From JBCDKH01 sp964388485 (GTDB lineage: Bacteria > Planctomycetota > Phycisphaerae > Tepidisphaerales > Tepidisphaeraceae): 64,000 nt of DNA. The stretch spans positions 31,510 through 95,509 of the forward strand of contig CAYMAS010000012.1 of assembly GCA_964388485.1 (NCBI GenBank), read 5' to 3'. The translations under genes and the position numbers were made by a program. This document shows, one piece after another, positions 17,683 through 26,165 of the stretch. The notes under the pieces were generated by a model that saw only the letters and a program-made list of their open reading frames with translations, had not been told where the DNA came from and searched no databases. Numbering within the stretch: the stretch's first letter is position 1; each line of letters begins with the position of its first letter.

Positions 17683-19002
17683 TTGCGACACGCGGCCGAG
17701 CTGCACGTCGAGTTCCAGCCACGGGTCGGCCGTCGTCTCGCGCCACGCCATCGTGCGTTGTCGCATGGACTTGACCCGCGACGCCTGCGATGGGTCGTCG
17801 ATCAAGTTGTTCGTCTCGCACGGGTCGGCCTGCAGGTCGTACAACGCCTCGGCCGACTGGTGGAGAAAGCGCTCCGTCGGCCGATCACCCATCTGCTCGA
17901 TGCCCTCGCGGAGAATCGTCTGCCACGTCGGTGAGCGGAACAAGTCTGACGGGATTGGCGTCGGCAGTTGCCAGGCGAGGTTCTGCACGTACTTGTACCG
18001 CCGCTCCTGGAGGACGCGGTACGGGTAGTAGTTGACGACTTCGTGGAAGCAGTGGCTGAAGAACGTGTCGTCCCAGCCGTCGTGGTGTCGGCCGTCGAGC
18101 AACGGCAGGATCGAACGGCCGGTGAGGCCGTCGGGCGGGTCGATGCCGAGCCAGTCGCAACACGTCGGCAGGAGGTCGCACCAGTTGACGAGCGCGTCGC
18201 TACGCACGCCGCCCGCCCCGCCCGGTGCCGAGACGATCAGCGGGCAGCGATGTCCCGCGTCGAAGCTGCTGGCCTTGGCACCGGGAAATGGCATGCCGTG
18301 GTCGCTCAGCACGAGCACGAGCGTGTCGTCCTCCCGCCCCGCCGCTCGCACCGCCTCGACGCCCGCACCGACACAGCGGTCAAATCTCGCGATGCCCTTG
18401 TAGTAACCGGCCAGATCGCGGCGGGTCGCGTCGTTGTCGGGCAGGAACTTCGGCACGATCACGTCGGCCGGATCGACTGTCGGATCGTCGAAGTCCTCCA
18501 GGTGGAACTCCAATCCCCAGCCCGACGGGTCATCGAAACGGTGCGGATAAAGCGGCGCGTACATCGAGAAGAACGCACCGGGCGCCTCATCAAGAAACCG
18601 CCCGAGCGTGTCGCCTATGCCCGTGGCCGAGAGCGACTCACGTTCGCTGAAGTCGAACGGGTAGACGGCGTCAGGGGCGACGTGGTTCTTGCCGATGAGT
18701 GCCGAGCGGATGTCGTGCTGGCCAAGGTGCTTGGGCAGGCTCGTGACGTGCTCGTGCGTGCGGAAGCCGTGGATGCTGTGGCAATGGCCGTACTGGCCGT
18801 GGGCGTGCGGGTAGAGCCCGGTAAGCACATTGGCCCGGCTGGCGGCGCACGACGGGCTGACGCAGTAGGCCCGGTCGAACGTGCAGCCACGCTCAGCGAC
18901 GGCGTCGATGGCCGGCGTTTTTACAACGTCGTTGCCGTAGCACCGGGCCATCGGCGACCAGTCGTCGGCGATGATCAGCAGGACGCCGCGTGTCGAATCC
19001 AT
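17662..19002 (-). CDS. Type I sulfatase (FGly-dependent)
   Basis: 446 residues of the alkaline phosphatase/sulfatase fold, with metal-binding LLIIADDWSP at the N-terminus and the formylglycine signature CAASRANVLTG at about residues 52-62 (C-x-A-S-R, the cysteine being converted to formylglycine). A HGQYGHCHS segment and the ALIGKNHVAPD region resemble heparan-N-sulfatase-like groups, and VLVLSDHGMPFPGAK holds further metal ligands. No signal peptide is evident at this start, so it may be cytoplasmic or start further upstream. The substrate is probably a sulfated polysaccharide fragment. It converges with araA. Confidence 0.92.
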   Translation of the reverse strand: MDSTRGVLLIIADDWSPMARCYGNDVVKTPAIDAVAERGCTFDRAYCVSPSCAASRANVLTGLYPHAHGQYGHCHSIHGFRTHEHVTSLPKHLGQHDIRSALIGKNHVAPDAVYPFDFSERESLSATGIGDTLGRFLDEAPGAFFSMYAPLYPHRFDDPSGWGLEFHLEDFDDPTVDPADVIVPKFLPDNDATRRDLAGYYKGIARFDRCVGAGVEAVRAAGREDDTLVLVLSDHGMPFPGAKASSFDAGHRCPLIVSAPGGAGGVRSDALVNWCDLLPTCCDWLGIDPPDGLTGRSILPLLDGRHHDGWDDTFFSHCFHEVVNYYPYRVLQERRYKYVQNLAWQLPTPIPSDLFRSPTWQTILREGIEQMGDRPTERFLHQSAEALYDLQADPCETNNLIDDPSQASRVKSMRQRTMAWRETTADPWLELDVQLGRVSQNTSIPS

Positions 19003-19119
19003 GGGCGGACCTTATCAGTTTGCCCCTGGTCGAGCCGCCGTGGCTGTGTCATCGTCTCCGCTCAGAAACCGAGACTCTTGATGTCTCATCAATCCAAGGC
19101 ATCGCCCTTCACACGAGGA

Positions 19120-19310
19120 TCACTCGCCACCTGGTGCATTGCTCGGCTCGCCATAGGCAAAGCCATTGCATGGAAGCCGACATAGACGCGTCCGAACAGG
19201 TTCGGGTCGCCCGCGATGGTGATCATCTGGTCGAAGAGGCCTAGCGGCGCCTCGCTGATCAGGTCGAAGCTGGCGGCTTCGTCGGTTGTGCGGTACAGGC
19301 CCCAGCGACG
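19120..19310 (-). pseudogene. C-terminal fragment of a GH74/BNR-propeller gene
   Basis: One minus-strand frame reads GLYRTTDEAASFDLISEAPLG and ITIAGDPNLFGRVYVGF; a frameshift near 19165 leads to NGFAYGEPSNAPGGE and a stop. Together these match the last propeller blade of GH74-type xyloglucanases (TIAGDPxxFGRVYxGxxGxGxxYGEP). Nothing upstream continues the gene. It is not simply a copy of the intact GH74-like gene at 22514, whose C-terminus differs. The remaining ~285 bp up to 19595 hold no convincing gene. Confidence 0.7.
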
Positions 19311-19595
19311 TGCAACTCAGAATCGAGTCGGTCACCCTTACCTGCCGCACCGACGCCTTGCCCGCAATACATCTCGGCCTTGCACCCGCTTCGCCAACAC
19401 CCGAAGCCATTCCCACACCAGTTCATGGCTCCTGCTGAGCCTCGCTGTCTTCATCGCCATTGGCGAGGCTCTCGTCTACGACGTGCTGCTTCGAAGCCGG
19501 CGCTAATGAAGCGGGATGATGATGCTCGCTAGCGTCGCGGTCGGGGTCTCGCGGGGCGGTTGCGGATTGGAGGCGGAGGGGCGAAGGTCGGCGTC

Positions 19596-20540
19596 ATGCT
19601 CAAGCTGCCGGGCCGGTTTGTCGGTGACAGTTGGTACTATCGCGCGGGCACCCGATGGCACGCGTACGTCCTGTCGTGCCCCGACCACGTCGAGCGACAC
19701 GCGAGGTGGTGGGTTACCCATGCGACCAGCGACGACCTTCGCGATTGGGACGTCCGGGGTGAGGTCGTCCAGCCGCCCGAGGCGGAGCCGGCGCCGTGGG
19801 ACACGGGCTGCTTGGCGACTGGCAGCGTGCTGGAGCACGAGGTGGGTGCAGTGGAGGGGGTGGAGGGGTTTCAATATCTCATGGCCCACACCGTCCGCCA
19901 CGCCGGGCCCGACCCGGCGGTGAAGCTGCTAGCGAGCGACGATCTGCACGCGTGGCACCCCGTCGGCCACGGGCCTGCCGCCCGGCTCGCCGACGCGCCG
20001 CCGCACCTGTACCAGCAGGCTGGCACCGGCGAGCGGGCCATGCCCCACTTCCGCGACCCGTGGCTGTTCTCGCACGAGGGTCGGCTGCACATCGCCTGCA
20101 CCGCCCAACGCGCGGACGGCCCGGCGGACGGCCGCGGCACGATCGCGCTGCTGCGGGAGCGTGGCGGCGGCTTCGAGTTCCTGCCGCCGCCCGTGATGCC
20201 GATGGTCCAGCAGGAGCTCGAGTGCCCGCAGCTCCACGAGGTCGAGCCGGGCCGATGGGTGCTGATCTTCAGCAGCAGCGGCGACTGGTTCACCCCGGGC
20301 TTCCGCCAGCGGCAGCGGCCGACAACGGGGACGTTCGTGATGAACGCGCCATCACCGCACGGCCCGTGGTCCGAGCCCAGGCCGCTGCGGCCGCCTGGCA
20401 CGCCGACCAACCTTTACGCCGCCCAGCTGCTGCGCGACGCCGGACGCTGGTGGCTTCTCGGCACGATCTTCGGCGGGCCGGGACACCTCAGCGACCCCAT
20501 CGAGGTGCCGGCGGAAATGCTGTCGGAGCGGCCGGAATAG
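19596..20540 (+). CDS. GH32-like five-bladed propeller glycosidase
   Basis: About 314 residues from MLKLPGRFVGDSWYY. Motifs recall GH32/GH68 enzymes: FRDPWLFSHEGRLHI (FRDP with the transition-state aspartate) and ELECPQLHEVEPGRWVLIFS (ECP with the acid/base glutamate). The N-terminal nucleophile motif is less clear, probably in the FVGDSWYY region. The beta-sandwich tail of true invertases is missing, so this is a short planctomycete GH32-like protein. No signal peptide is seen. The substrate, possibly a fructoside or another furanoside, is unproven. It converges with the reductase gene at 20549. Confidence 0.8.
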   Translation: MLKLPGRFVGDSWYYRAGTRWHAYVLSCPDHVERHARWWVTHATSDDLRDWDVRGEVVQPPEAEPAPWDTGCLATGSVLEHEVGAVEGVEGFQYLMAHTVRHAGPDPAVKLLASDDLHAWHPVGHGPAARLADAPPHLYQQAGTGERAMPHFRDPWLFSHEGRLHIACTAQRADGPADGRGTIALLRERGGGFEFLPPPVMPMVQQELECPQLHEVEPGRWVLIFSSSGDWFTPGFRQRQRPTTGTFVMNAPSPHGPWSEPRPLRPPGTPTNLYAAQLLRDAGRWWLLGTIFGGPGHLSDPIEVPAEMLSERPE

Positions 20541-20548
20541 ACACCCGA

Positions 20549-22507
20549 TCAAAGGGAGCGGGCCAGAACCTGCGCCTGCATGGTGGCGTCGTAGACCCCG
20601 CCGACGCGGGCCGCGTCGCCGATGACGTGGATCGACACATCGCTCTCAGCCAGCTCGCGGGCCAGCGTGTTGTCCGACACGCCGCCGTCGCTGACGACCA
20701 CGACGTCGCAGTCCTCGACGACGTGCGGCTCCACCGCGAACCGATCCCGAACGTACGCCCGGCCGGCACGGACTTCGCAGATTGCGGCGTCTTCCAGGAA
20801 CGCGACGCCCCGCTCCCGCAGCCGGTTGGCCATCGCCTCACGGCTCATCGCCTCGGCGCGGTGCGAGCTGTGCCAATCGGGCTGCAGGAACGTGACACGC
20901 GCCCCAGCGTCGCACAGCACCTCGGCGGCCAGCAGCGCCTGCACGTCCCCCCGAAGGTCCGCCACGACCGCGGCCCGCACGTCCGTCGGCGGCTGCGACA
21001 GCACTGCCGACGGCGACAGCACCCGTGCACCCGGCACCTCGGTAACCCGCGGCGTGGCACCGGTGGCGATCACGACCTCGTCGGCTCCGAAGGCGAGCAC
21101 GTCCGCCCGCGTCGCCCGCTTGTTCAGTTGCACGCCGAAGTCACCCCGTTCCGCCAGGCGGTCGTAGTAGTCGGCGATGCGGCCCCACAGCCGGCGCGAC
21201 GGCACGCCGGCGGCGAGGCGGATCGTGCCGCAAAGGTGATCCCCCGCCTCCCAGACCGTCACCTGATGCCCGCGTTCGGTGGCGACACGTGCGGCCTCGA
21301 GCCCCGCCGGGCCGCCGCCGATGACGAGCAACTTCTTCGGCTCGGCCGCGGGCGTCGTGTCGCCCCACTGCCGTTCGCGTCCGACGATCGGGTTGTAAAC
21401 GCACGACATCTGCTCCATCTGCCCGATGCACTGCTGCAGGCACCGCGTGCACAGCCGGATGTCGCCGGAGCGATTCTCGTACACCTTGCGGGTGAAGTCG
21501 CCGTCGGCGATGTGCGCCTTCGTCAGGCAGATCACGTCGGCGGAGCCGGCGGCGAGCGTCTCCTCGGCCATTTCGGGTGTGGTGATGCGGCCGGCGTGCA
21601 TGACGGCCAGCGACGTCGCCCGCTTGATGCGGTCGACCAGCGGCAGCCACTCGCCGTCGGGGCGGGTCATCGGGCCGTGGTGCAGCCCGCCGTCGCCGGC
21701 AGTCAGCGAGAGGTAGTCGATCAAACCCATCGCCTCCAGGCGCGCGACGACCTCCAGGTACTCGTCCGCCGTCACCCCGCCCTGCTCGCGATCGTCCGCC
21801 TTGAGCCGGACGCCCAGCGGCACCGCGTCGCCGATCGCGTCGCGCATGCACCTTAACGTCTCACAGAGGAACCGCATGCGGTTCTCAAGCGGGCCGCCGT
21901 AGGCGTCGTCGCGTCGGTTCGTGCGTCGGCTGAGGAACTGGGCGAACAGGAAGCTCTCGTGGGCGTGGAGCTCGACGCCGTCGACGCCGCCGGCGACCGC
22001 GCGGCCGGCAGCCTGGCCGGTCGCTTCGGCGATACGACGCAGCTCCGCCGCGGGACGCTCCGGCGGCCACGGCTTGCGCCGGCCGGGCCGGTGCAGCGCC
22101 GCGTGCATGCCGACGCGGATCCGCTCGCCCGGATCGCTCGGCAGGTCGTCGTGGATGTACAGCAGCTGCGCGAACAGCTTGCACCCGTGCCCACCCGCCG
22201 CGTCGGCGAGCATGCGGTACTTCGGGATAATGCGGTCATCGGTGTTGTGGATCCAGTCGGGCCCGCCGTGCCACAGCGGCGTGGTCCCGCCGACGACGAA
22301 CAGCCCGAGCCCGCCGGCGGCGCGCCTTGCGACGTAGGCGGCGTAGTCCTCGTTCGGCAGGCCGTCGTCGGCGAACCAGCCGGCGAAGTGGGCGCTGATG
22401 GCGATGCGGTTTCGAAGCGTCACCTTGCCCGCCAAATCCAGGGGCGACAGGAGGTGCGGAAACGCTGTCTTGGCTTGGGGCAGGGGATGCATCGACGTCA
22501 GGGGCAC
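20549..22507 (-). CDS. NADH:flavin oxidoreductase, OYE/2,4-dienoyl-CoA reductase type
   Basis: A 652-residue fusion enzyme. Residues 15-370 form an Old Yellow Enzyme TIM barrel (KVTLRNRIAISAHFAGWF; GVDGVELHAHESFLFAQFLSRRTNRR). A 4Fe-4S cluster motif follows (CTRCLQQC...CVYNP). Then comes an FAD/NAD(P) domain (LLVIGGGPAGLEAARVATERGHQV) and a C-terminal pyridine-nucleotide region ending in HVIGDAARVGGVYDA. This matches FadH and trimethylamine dehydrogenase relatives. Translation likely starts at GTG 22507 or the ATG five codons later. It is the last gene of a minus-strand operon, 6 bp after GH74. Its role in sugar degradation is unknown. Confidence 0.92.
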   Translation of the reverse strand: MPLTSMHPLPQAKTAFPHLLSPLDLAGKVTLRNRIAISAHFAGWFADDGLPNEDYAAYVARRAAGGLGLFVVGGTTPLWHGGPDWIHNTDDRIIPKYRMLADAAGGHGCKLFAQLLYIHDDLPSDPGERIRVGMHAALHRPGRRKPWPPERPAAELRRIAEATGQAAGRAVAGGVDGVELHAHESFLFAQFLSRRTNRRDDAYGGPLENRMRFLCETLRCMRDAIGDAVPLGVRLKADDREQGGVTADEYLEVVARLEAMGLIDYLSLTAGDGGLHHGPMTRPDGEWLPLVDRIKRATSLAVMHAGRITTPEMAEETLAAGSADVICLTKAHIADGDFTRKVYENRSGDIRLCTRCLQQCIGQMEQMSCVYNPIVGRERQWGDTTPAAEPKKLLVIGGGPAGLEAARVATERGHQVTVWEAGDHLCGTIRLAAGVPSRRLWGRIADYYDRLAERGDFGVQLNKRATRADVLAFGADEVVIATGATPRVTEVPGARVLSPSAVLSQPPTDVRAAVVADLRGDVQALLAAEVLCDAGARVTFLQPDWHSSHRAEAMSREAMANRLRERGVAFLEDAAICEVRAGRAYVRDRFAVEPHVVEDCDVVVVSDGGVSDNTLARELAESDVSIHVIGDAARVGGVYDATMQAQVLARSL

Positions 22508-22513
22508 TCACGG

Positions 22514-24751
22514 TTACTCGATCTCGGTCCAGAAGACGCCGGTGCCGCCCGAGCCGACGGCGAGGCGCGTCGTGCCGTCCTCGGTTCGGACGAACGCGCC
22601 GCTGTTCCAGTCGACGCGGCCCGGCAGCGAGCGGTCGAGGACCGTCCACGTCTGGCCACCGTCGTCCGACAGGATCACCCCACGCGGCGTGCCGGCGGCC
22701 AGGCGGCCAGGCTGGCGCGGATCGAGGATCAGGTGCGACGCCCCGGGCGTGCTGGCGGGCAGGTCGAGCTTCTGCCACGTCTCGCCATCATCGTCCGTGC
22801 GGTAGATCCCGCCGTACTTGACCGCGGCGAAAAAGCGGTCGGCCTGGTGCGGGTCGGCGGCGAGGTGATACAGGCCCTCGTCGACGGGGGAACTAATCTC
22901 TTGCCACGTGCCCTCTTTCCCCTGGCGACGCAGCAGGGTGCCCAGGGTCGGCGAGGCGACCAACTGCGTGCCGTCAGCGGCGAGGGCGATAGTGGGGCCC
23001 GCGTCCCAGATCTGCGCGACGAAGAAATCGCCCGAGGCAGGGAAGCCCTCGCCGTCGAGGGTCCACGAGTGCCCGCCGTCGCGCGACACGTAGAGCCCGC
23101 CGCGCTTGGCCAAGTCGCCGCTGACGCCGAGGTAGACCGTGTCTCGCTCCGCCGGAAGGGCGGCGATGTCGTTGGCCCGGTAGCCGCCAGGGTCGATCTC
23201 CGGCAGGCCCTGCATCCGGCTCGACGTCCACGTCTCGCCGTGGTCGTCGGAGATGAAGACGTGGCCGGCGTACCAGTCACCGACCGGCGGTTTGGGGCCG
23301 ACCGCGTAGACGCGACCCGGCTGGGCGGGCGTCGTCGTCAAGGCGGCGATGTTGTTCGTGATGACCTCGCGCTTGGGCCTGATGAAGTGCCCGCCGGCGT
23401 CGTCGCTGTTGAAGTACCCCATGTCCGCCACGCCCAAGTGCAGCCGGGTCGGATCGCCCGCGTCGCCGACGAGCATGTGGACGTAGGTCTCCTCGATGCC
23501 GTTCGTCCGGTTGGTCCACGTCTCGCCGCCGTCGGTCGTCTTGTAGACGCTGAACCAGTCGGTCATCCACCACGTGTTCTCGGGGTCGAGCGGGTGGACG
23601 TAGACGCCGGTCGCGCTGTTCATCGTGTTGGTCCACGGCGCCCAGCTCGCCTCGTCCTGCTCGGTGAAGCCGAACCAGTCGTCCGGGTGCGTCACCGACT
23701 CGCGTTCGACCCTGATCCAGCGGTCGTCGTCGCGTCGGTAGATGTCGCCCTGCGCGCTGGTCAGGAGCAGGAAGTCGGGCCCGGTCGTCAGGCCGCTGTA
23801 GCGGAAGTGCTCGGGGTTGTAGGACCGCGTGCCGTCGGGCGCGACGATGAGATCGTCCATCGACCGCGTCCAGGTCTCGCCGCCGTCGTCGGACCGCTCG
23901 ACGGTGTGGCCGTCGTCGAAGATGCCGAAGAGGGTCCCGGGGTTCTGCGGGTCCTGCTCGAACTCGTAGGTGTCGCGGTCGTGGATCTTGTCCCAGTTTG
24001 CGCCGCCGTCGCTCGATCGCCAAAGCCCGCCGGGCATTTGCCCCTTGCCGCGGGTGACGTCCTCGAAGGCGACGGCCGAGAGGTAGAGCGTTTCCGGATC
24101 GTCGATCGCCACGTCGAGGTCGACCGTCAGCACCTCCGGCCCGCCGAGCGACGTCCAGGTGTCGCCGTCGTCGGTCGAGCGGAAGACGCCCTGCCCGCGG
24201 CCCGAGGCGTAGAGCGTGGTGGGGTTCGACGGGTCGCGGATGAGCCCGCGTCCGTAGGCGCGGTGCGGCGTGTCGCCGACGGCCCACATCGGCTGGACGT
24301 TGTCCCACGTCTCGCCGCCGTCGTCGGTGACGTACAGGCCGTAATCGGGCGACCACTCGTAGCCGACGAGGATGATCGCGCGGTCGGGCTCGTCGGGGTC
24401 GGCGACCATGTCGCGGACGTACATCAGCCCGCGGTCGCCGAGTGGGGCGGCATCGGGGTGCTCCGCGGGGTCGAGGCCGTACGGCAGCGTGTAGGTCGCG
24501 TTGCGCCACGACATGCCGCCATCGTCGGACCGATAGATGCCGCCCACGTCGGTGTGGGCCCAGAGGCGGTCGGCGTCGGCCTCGGTGAAGCGGACGCCCA
24601 TGATGAACCCGCCCCCGCCCAACGCGCTGCTGGTCCAGCGGCCGTAGGTCGGGCGCTCTGTGGTGAAGTCGGGCTTCGCCGGCTCGGCCGCGAGGTTCGC
24701 CGTGATGAGGGTGGATAGGACGGCGGACGAAAGGATCTGTTGGATGGTCAA
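22514..24751 (-). CDS. GH74-like secreted propeller protein (xyloglucanase-type)
   Basis: The start is a TTG at 24751: GAGGAGG lies six bases before it, and translation from it gives a signal peptide (TIQQILSSAVLSTLITANLAAEPA). The 745 residues form a seven-bladed tandem propeller with many BNR/sortilin-type SDDGGETW repeats (more than ten visible). The first repeat GGGGFIMGVRF...AHTDVGGIYRSDDGG is the GH74 hallmark and carries a catalytic-aspartate candidate. GH74 enzymes cleave xyloglucan or related glucans; assignment to a degradative subfamily is inference. It sits between the GH63-like and OYE genes in the same operon. Confidence 0.85.
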   Translation of the reverse strand: MTIQQILSSAVLSTLITANLAAEPAKPDFTTERPTYGRWTSSALGGGGFIMGVRFTEADADRLWAHTDVGGIYRSDDGGMSWRNATYTLPYGLDPAEHPDAAPLGDRGLMYVRDMVADPDEPDRAIILVGYEWSPDYGLYVTDDGGETWDNVQPMWAVGDTPHRAYGRGLIRDPSNPTTLYASGRGQGVFRSTDDGDTWTSLGGPEVLTVDLDVAIDDPETLYLSAVAFEDVTRGKGQMPGGLWRSSDGGANWDKIHDRDTYEFEQDPQNPGTLFGIFDDGHTVERSDDGGETWTRSMDDLIVAPDGTRSYNPEHFRYSGLTTGPDFLLLTSAQGDIYRRDDDRWIRVERESVTHPDDWFGFTEQDEASWAPWTNTMNSATGVYVHPLDPENTWWMTDWFSVYKTTDGGETWTNRTNGIEETYVHMLVGDAGDPTRLHLGVADMGYFNSDDAGGHFIRPKREVITNNIAALTTTPAQPGRVYAVGPKPPVGDWYAGHVFISDDHGETWTSSRMQGLPEIDPGGYRANDIAALPAERDTVYLGVSGDLAKRGGLYVSRDGGHSWTLDGEGFPASGDFFVAQIWDAGPTIALAADGTQLVASPTLGTLLRRQGKEGTWQEISSPVDEGLYHLAADPHQADRFFAAVKYGGIYRTDDDGETWQKLDLPASTPGASHLILDPRQPGRLAAGTPRGVILSDDGGQTWTVLDRSLPGRVDWNSGAFVRTEDGTTRLAVGSGGTGVFWTEIE

Positions 24752-24794
24752 GGGAAGCCTCCTCAGGCGGTGGGGTTGCGGCCTGCTGGCCGGT

Positions 24795-26066
24795 TCACAT
24801 GTGGTTGAGATTCGCGTGCGTCTCGGACTCGCGCGGCAGGAAGTGGGCCAGGAGCGTCCAGCCCCAGAACGGCCCAAGCCCGCGGCCGGCGGCGTCCTCG
24901 CTCGCGTAGTACTCGCGGAAGTCGGGCCCGCCCATCACCCGGTGCGTGCGCGCGGCGAGGACGTCCGCGACGGCGTCAAAGCCGTAGCGGCGTAGGGCGT
25001 GGATGAGCATGTAGTTCGTCGGCAGCCAGGCGTTGGCCCGCCACGAGCAGCCGACGTCGCCGGGCAGCTGGCGGCTGTGGTAGAACGGCTCGTCCCGTGA
25101 CAAAACCGCCACCGGCGTGGGCGTCCAGAAGCGGCGTGGCTCCATCAGGTGCTCGACCACCAACCTCCGGGCCTGCTCCTCCGTCGCGACCCCCGCCCAC
25201 AGCGGCGCAAAGCCGGAGACGGCGCTGACGCGGATCAGCCGGTCAGGGTTGGCCCGCCAGCCGAGGCTGCCGCGGGCGGCGGATCGGCACCACGGCTCCT
25301 CGCCCCGCCGCACGTTGCCATCGAAGAAGAAGCCGATTTCGTCGTCCCACAGCGTTTCGCGGATAAGCGTCGCCCGCCGATCCGCCTCGTCGCGAAGTCG
25401 ATCTGCTTCCCCGACAAAATGGTCGCCCGCCAGCTCGCAGAGCTCCGCCATCGCCCGGCACTCGCGGACGAGGTAGCAGTTGAGGTCCACGCCCGCCGAC
25501 ACGCCGTCCCGCCACCAGCCGGCACGCTCGTGCTGGTTATCCATGCCCGTGTGCGGGGCGCTCGACCAGGCGGCGAGCCCCGCGAAGTCGCCGCCCGCGT
25601 CGAGGTTGACGAGCCAGTGCCGCAGATACGCGAGCATCCGATCCATCGCCTCCGGTTCCCGAAGGAAGTCCGTCGCCGCCGGGTCATCAGGCCAGCCACG
25701 GCGGCACAGGAGCACGATTTGGGCCAGGAACGGCTTGACGTGCTCGTGGTCGTGCGTCGGCGTGCTGGGCACGCTGCGGGCGATGAAGCCGTCGGGCCGC
25801 TGGCGGCTCAGGAAAATTCGGACGCCGTTGAGTGCCAGCTCCGGCGGCCAACCGAGGTGCAGCTGCACGAGCGTCTCGAAGTACTGGTCCCAGTCATAGA
25901 GCGTGTGGTAGTCGTAGCCAGTGAAATAGCGGAGGCCGGTCGCCGCCGGGCCGACGTCATCGCGCTCGATGCCACGCTCCGCCAGCGCCCGCACGTCCGC
26001 GTCGGACGCGGCTCTGAGCTGCGGCAGGACGCGAATCTCGTTGACGTGCTGGTCACGAACGGCCAC
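24795..26066 (-). CDS. GH63/GH37-like (alpha/alpha)6 toroid glycosidase
   Basis: A 423-residue protein starting with GTG, behind a GAGGAGG site about 12 bases upstream. The motifs GYDYHTLYDWDQYFETLVQLHLGW, GFIARS and GPFWGWTLLAHF suit the mannosylglycerate-hydrolase/trehalase-like clan GH-G. The acid residue is probably in the YDWDQYF segment and the second catalytic residue near EYYASEDAAGRG. No signal peptide is seen, so it likely acts on imported oligosaccharides. It is the first gene of the operon GH63-GH74-OYE and is divergent from the GntR-type regulator across a palindromic operator. Confidence 0.82.
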   Translation of the reverse strand: MAVRDQHVNEIRVLPQLRAASDADVRALAERGIERDDVGPAATGLRYFTGYDYHTLYDWDQYFETLVQLHLGWPPELALNGVRIFLSRQRPDGFIARSVPSTPTHDHEHVKPFLAQIVLLCRRGWPDDPAATDFLREPEAMDRMLAYLRHWLVNLDAGGDFAGLAAWSSAPHTGMDNQHERAGWWRDGVSAGVDLNCYLVRECRAMAELCELAGDHFVGEADRLRDEADRRATLIRETLWDDEIGFFFDGNVRRGEEPWCRSAARGSLGWRANPDRLIRVSAVSGFAPLWAGVATEEQARRLVVEHLMEPRRFWTPTPVAVLSRDEPFYHSRQLPGDVGCSWRANAWLPTNYMLIHALRRYGFDAVADVLAARTHRVMGGPDFREYYASEDAAGRGLGPFWGWTLLAHFLPRESETHANLNHM

Positions 26067-26094
26067 GGCCGCAGACTACCTCCTCGCCACGAAG

Positions 26095-26134
26095 TGTCAA
26101 CACATATTGAAACGAGACGCAGATGGTGTTGACA
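26095..26134. promoter_or_regulatory. Probable operator: TGTCAACAC / GTGTTGACA inverted repeat
   Basis: TGTCAACAC (26095-26103) is mirrored by GTGTTGACA (26126-26134), 31 bp apart, or about three helical turns. Each arm contains a perfect TTGACA -35 hexamer, one facing each of the divergent genes (GH63-like and the GntR-LacI-type regulator). A repressor bound here would block both promoters, so autoregulation is likely. Confidence 0.7.
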
Positions 26135-26165
26135 CAACGTCCTGAGCGTGGCACATTGTGAACAT

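Noticed and set aside
21959..24718. A 919-codon open frame on the plus strand across the OYE and GH74-like genes
   Set aside because: It is the antisense shadow of two well-supported minus-strand genes; the composition is Arg/Val/Asp-biased without motifs.
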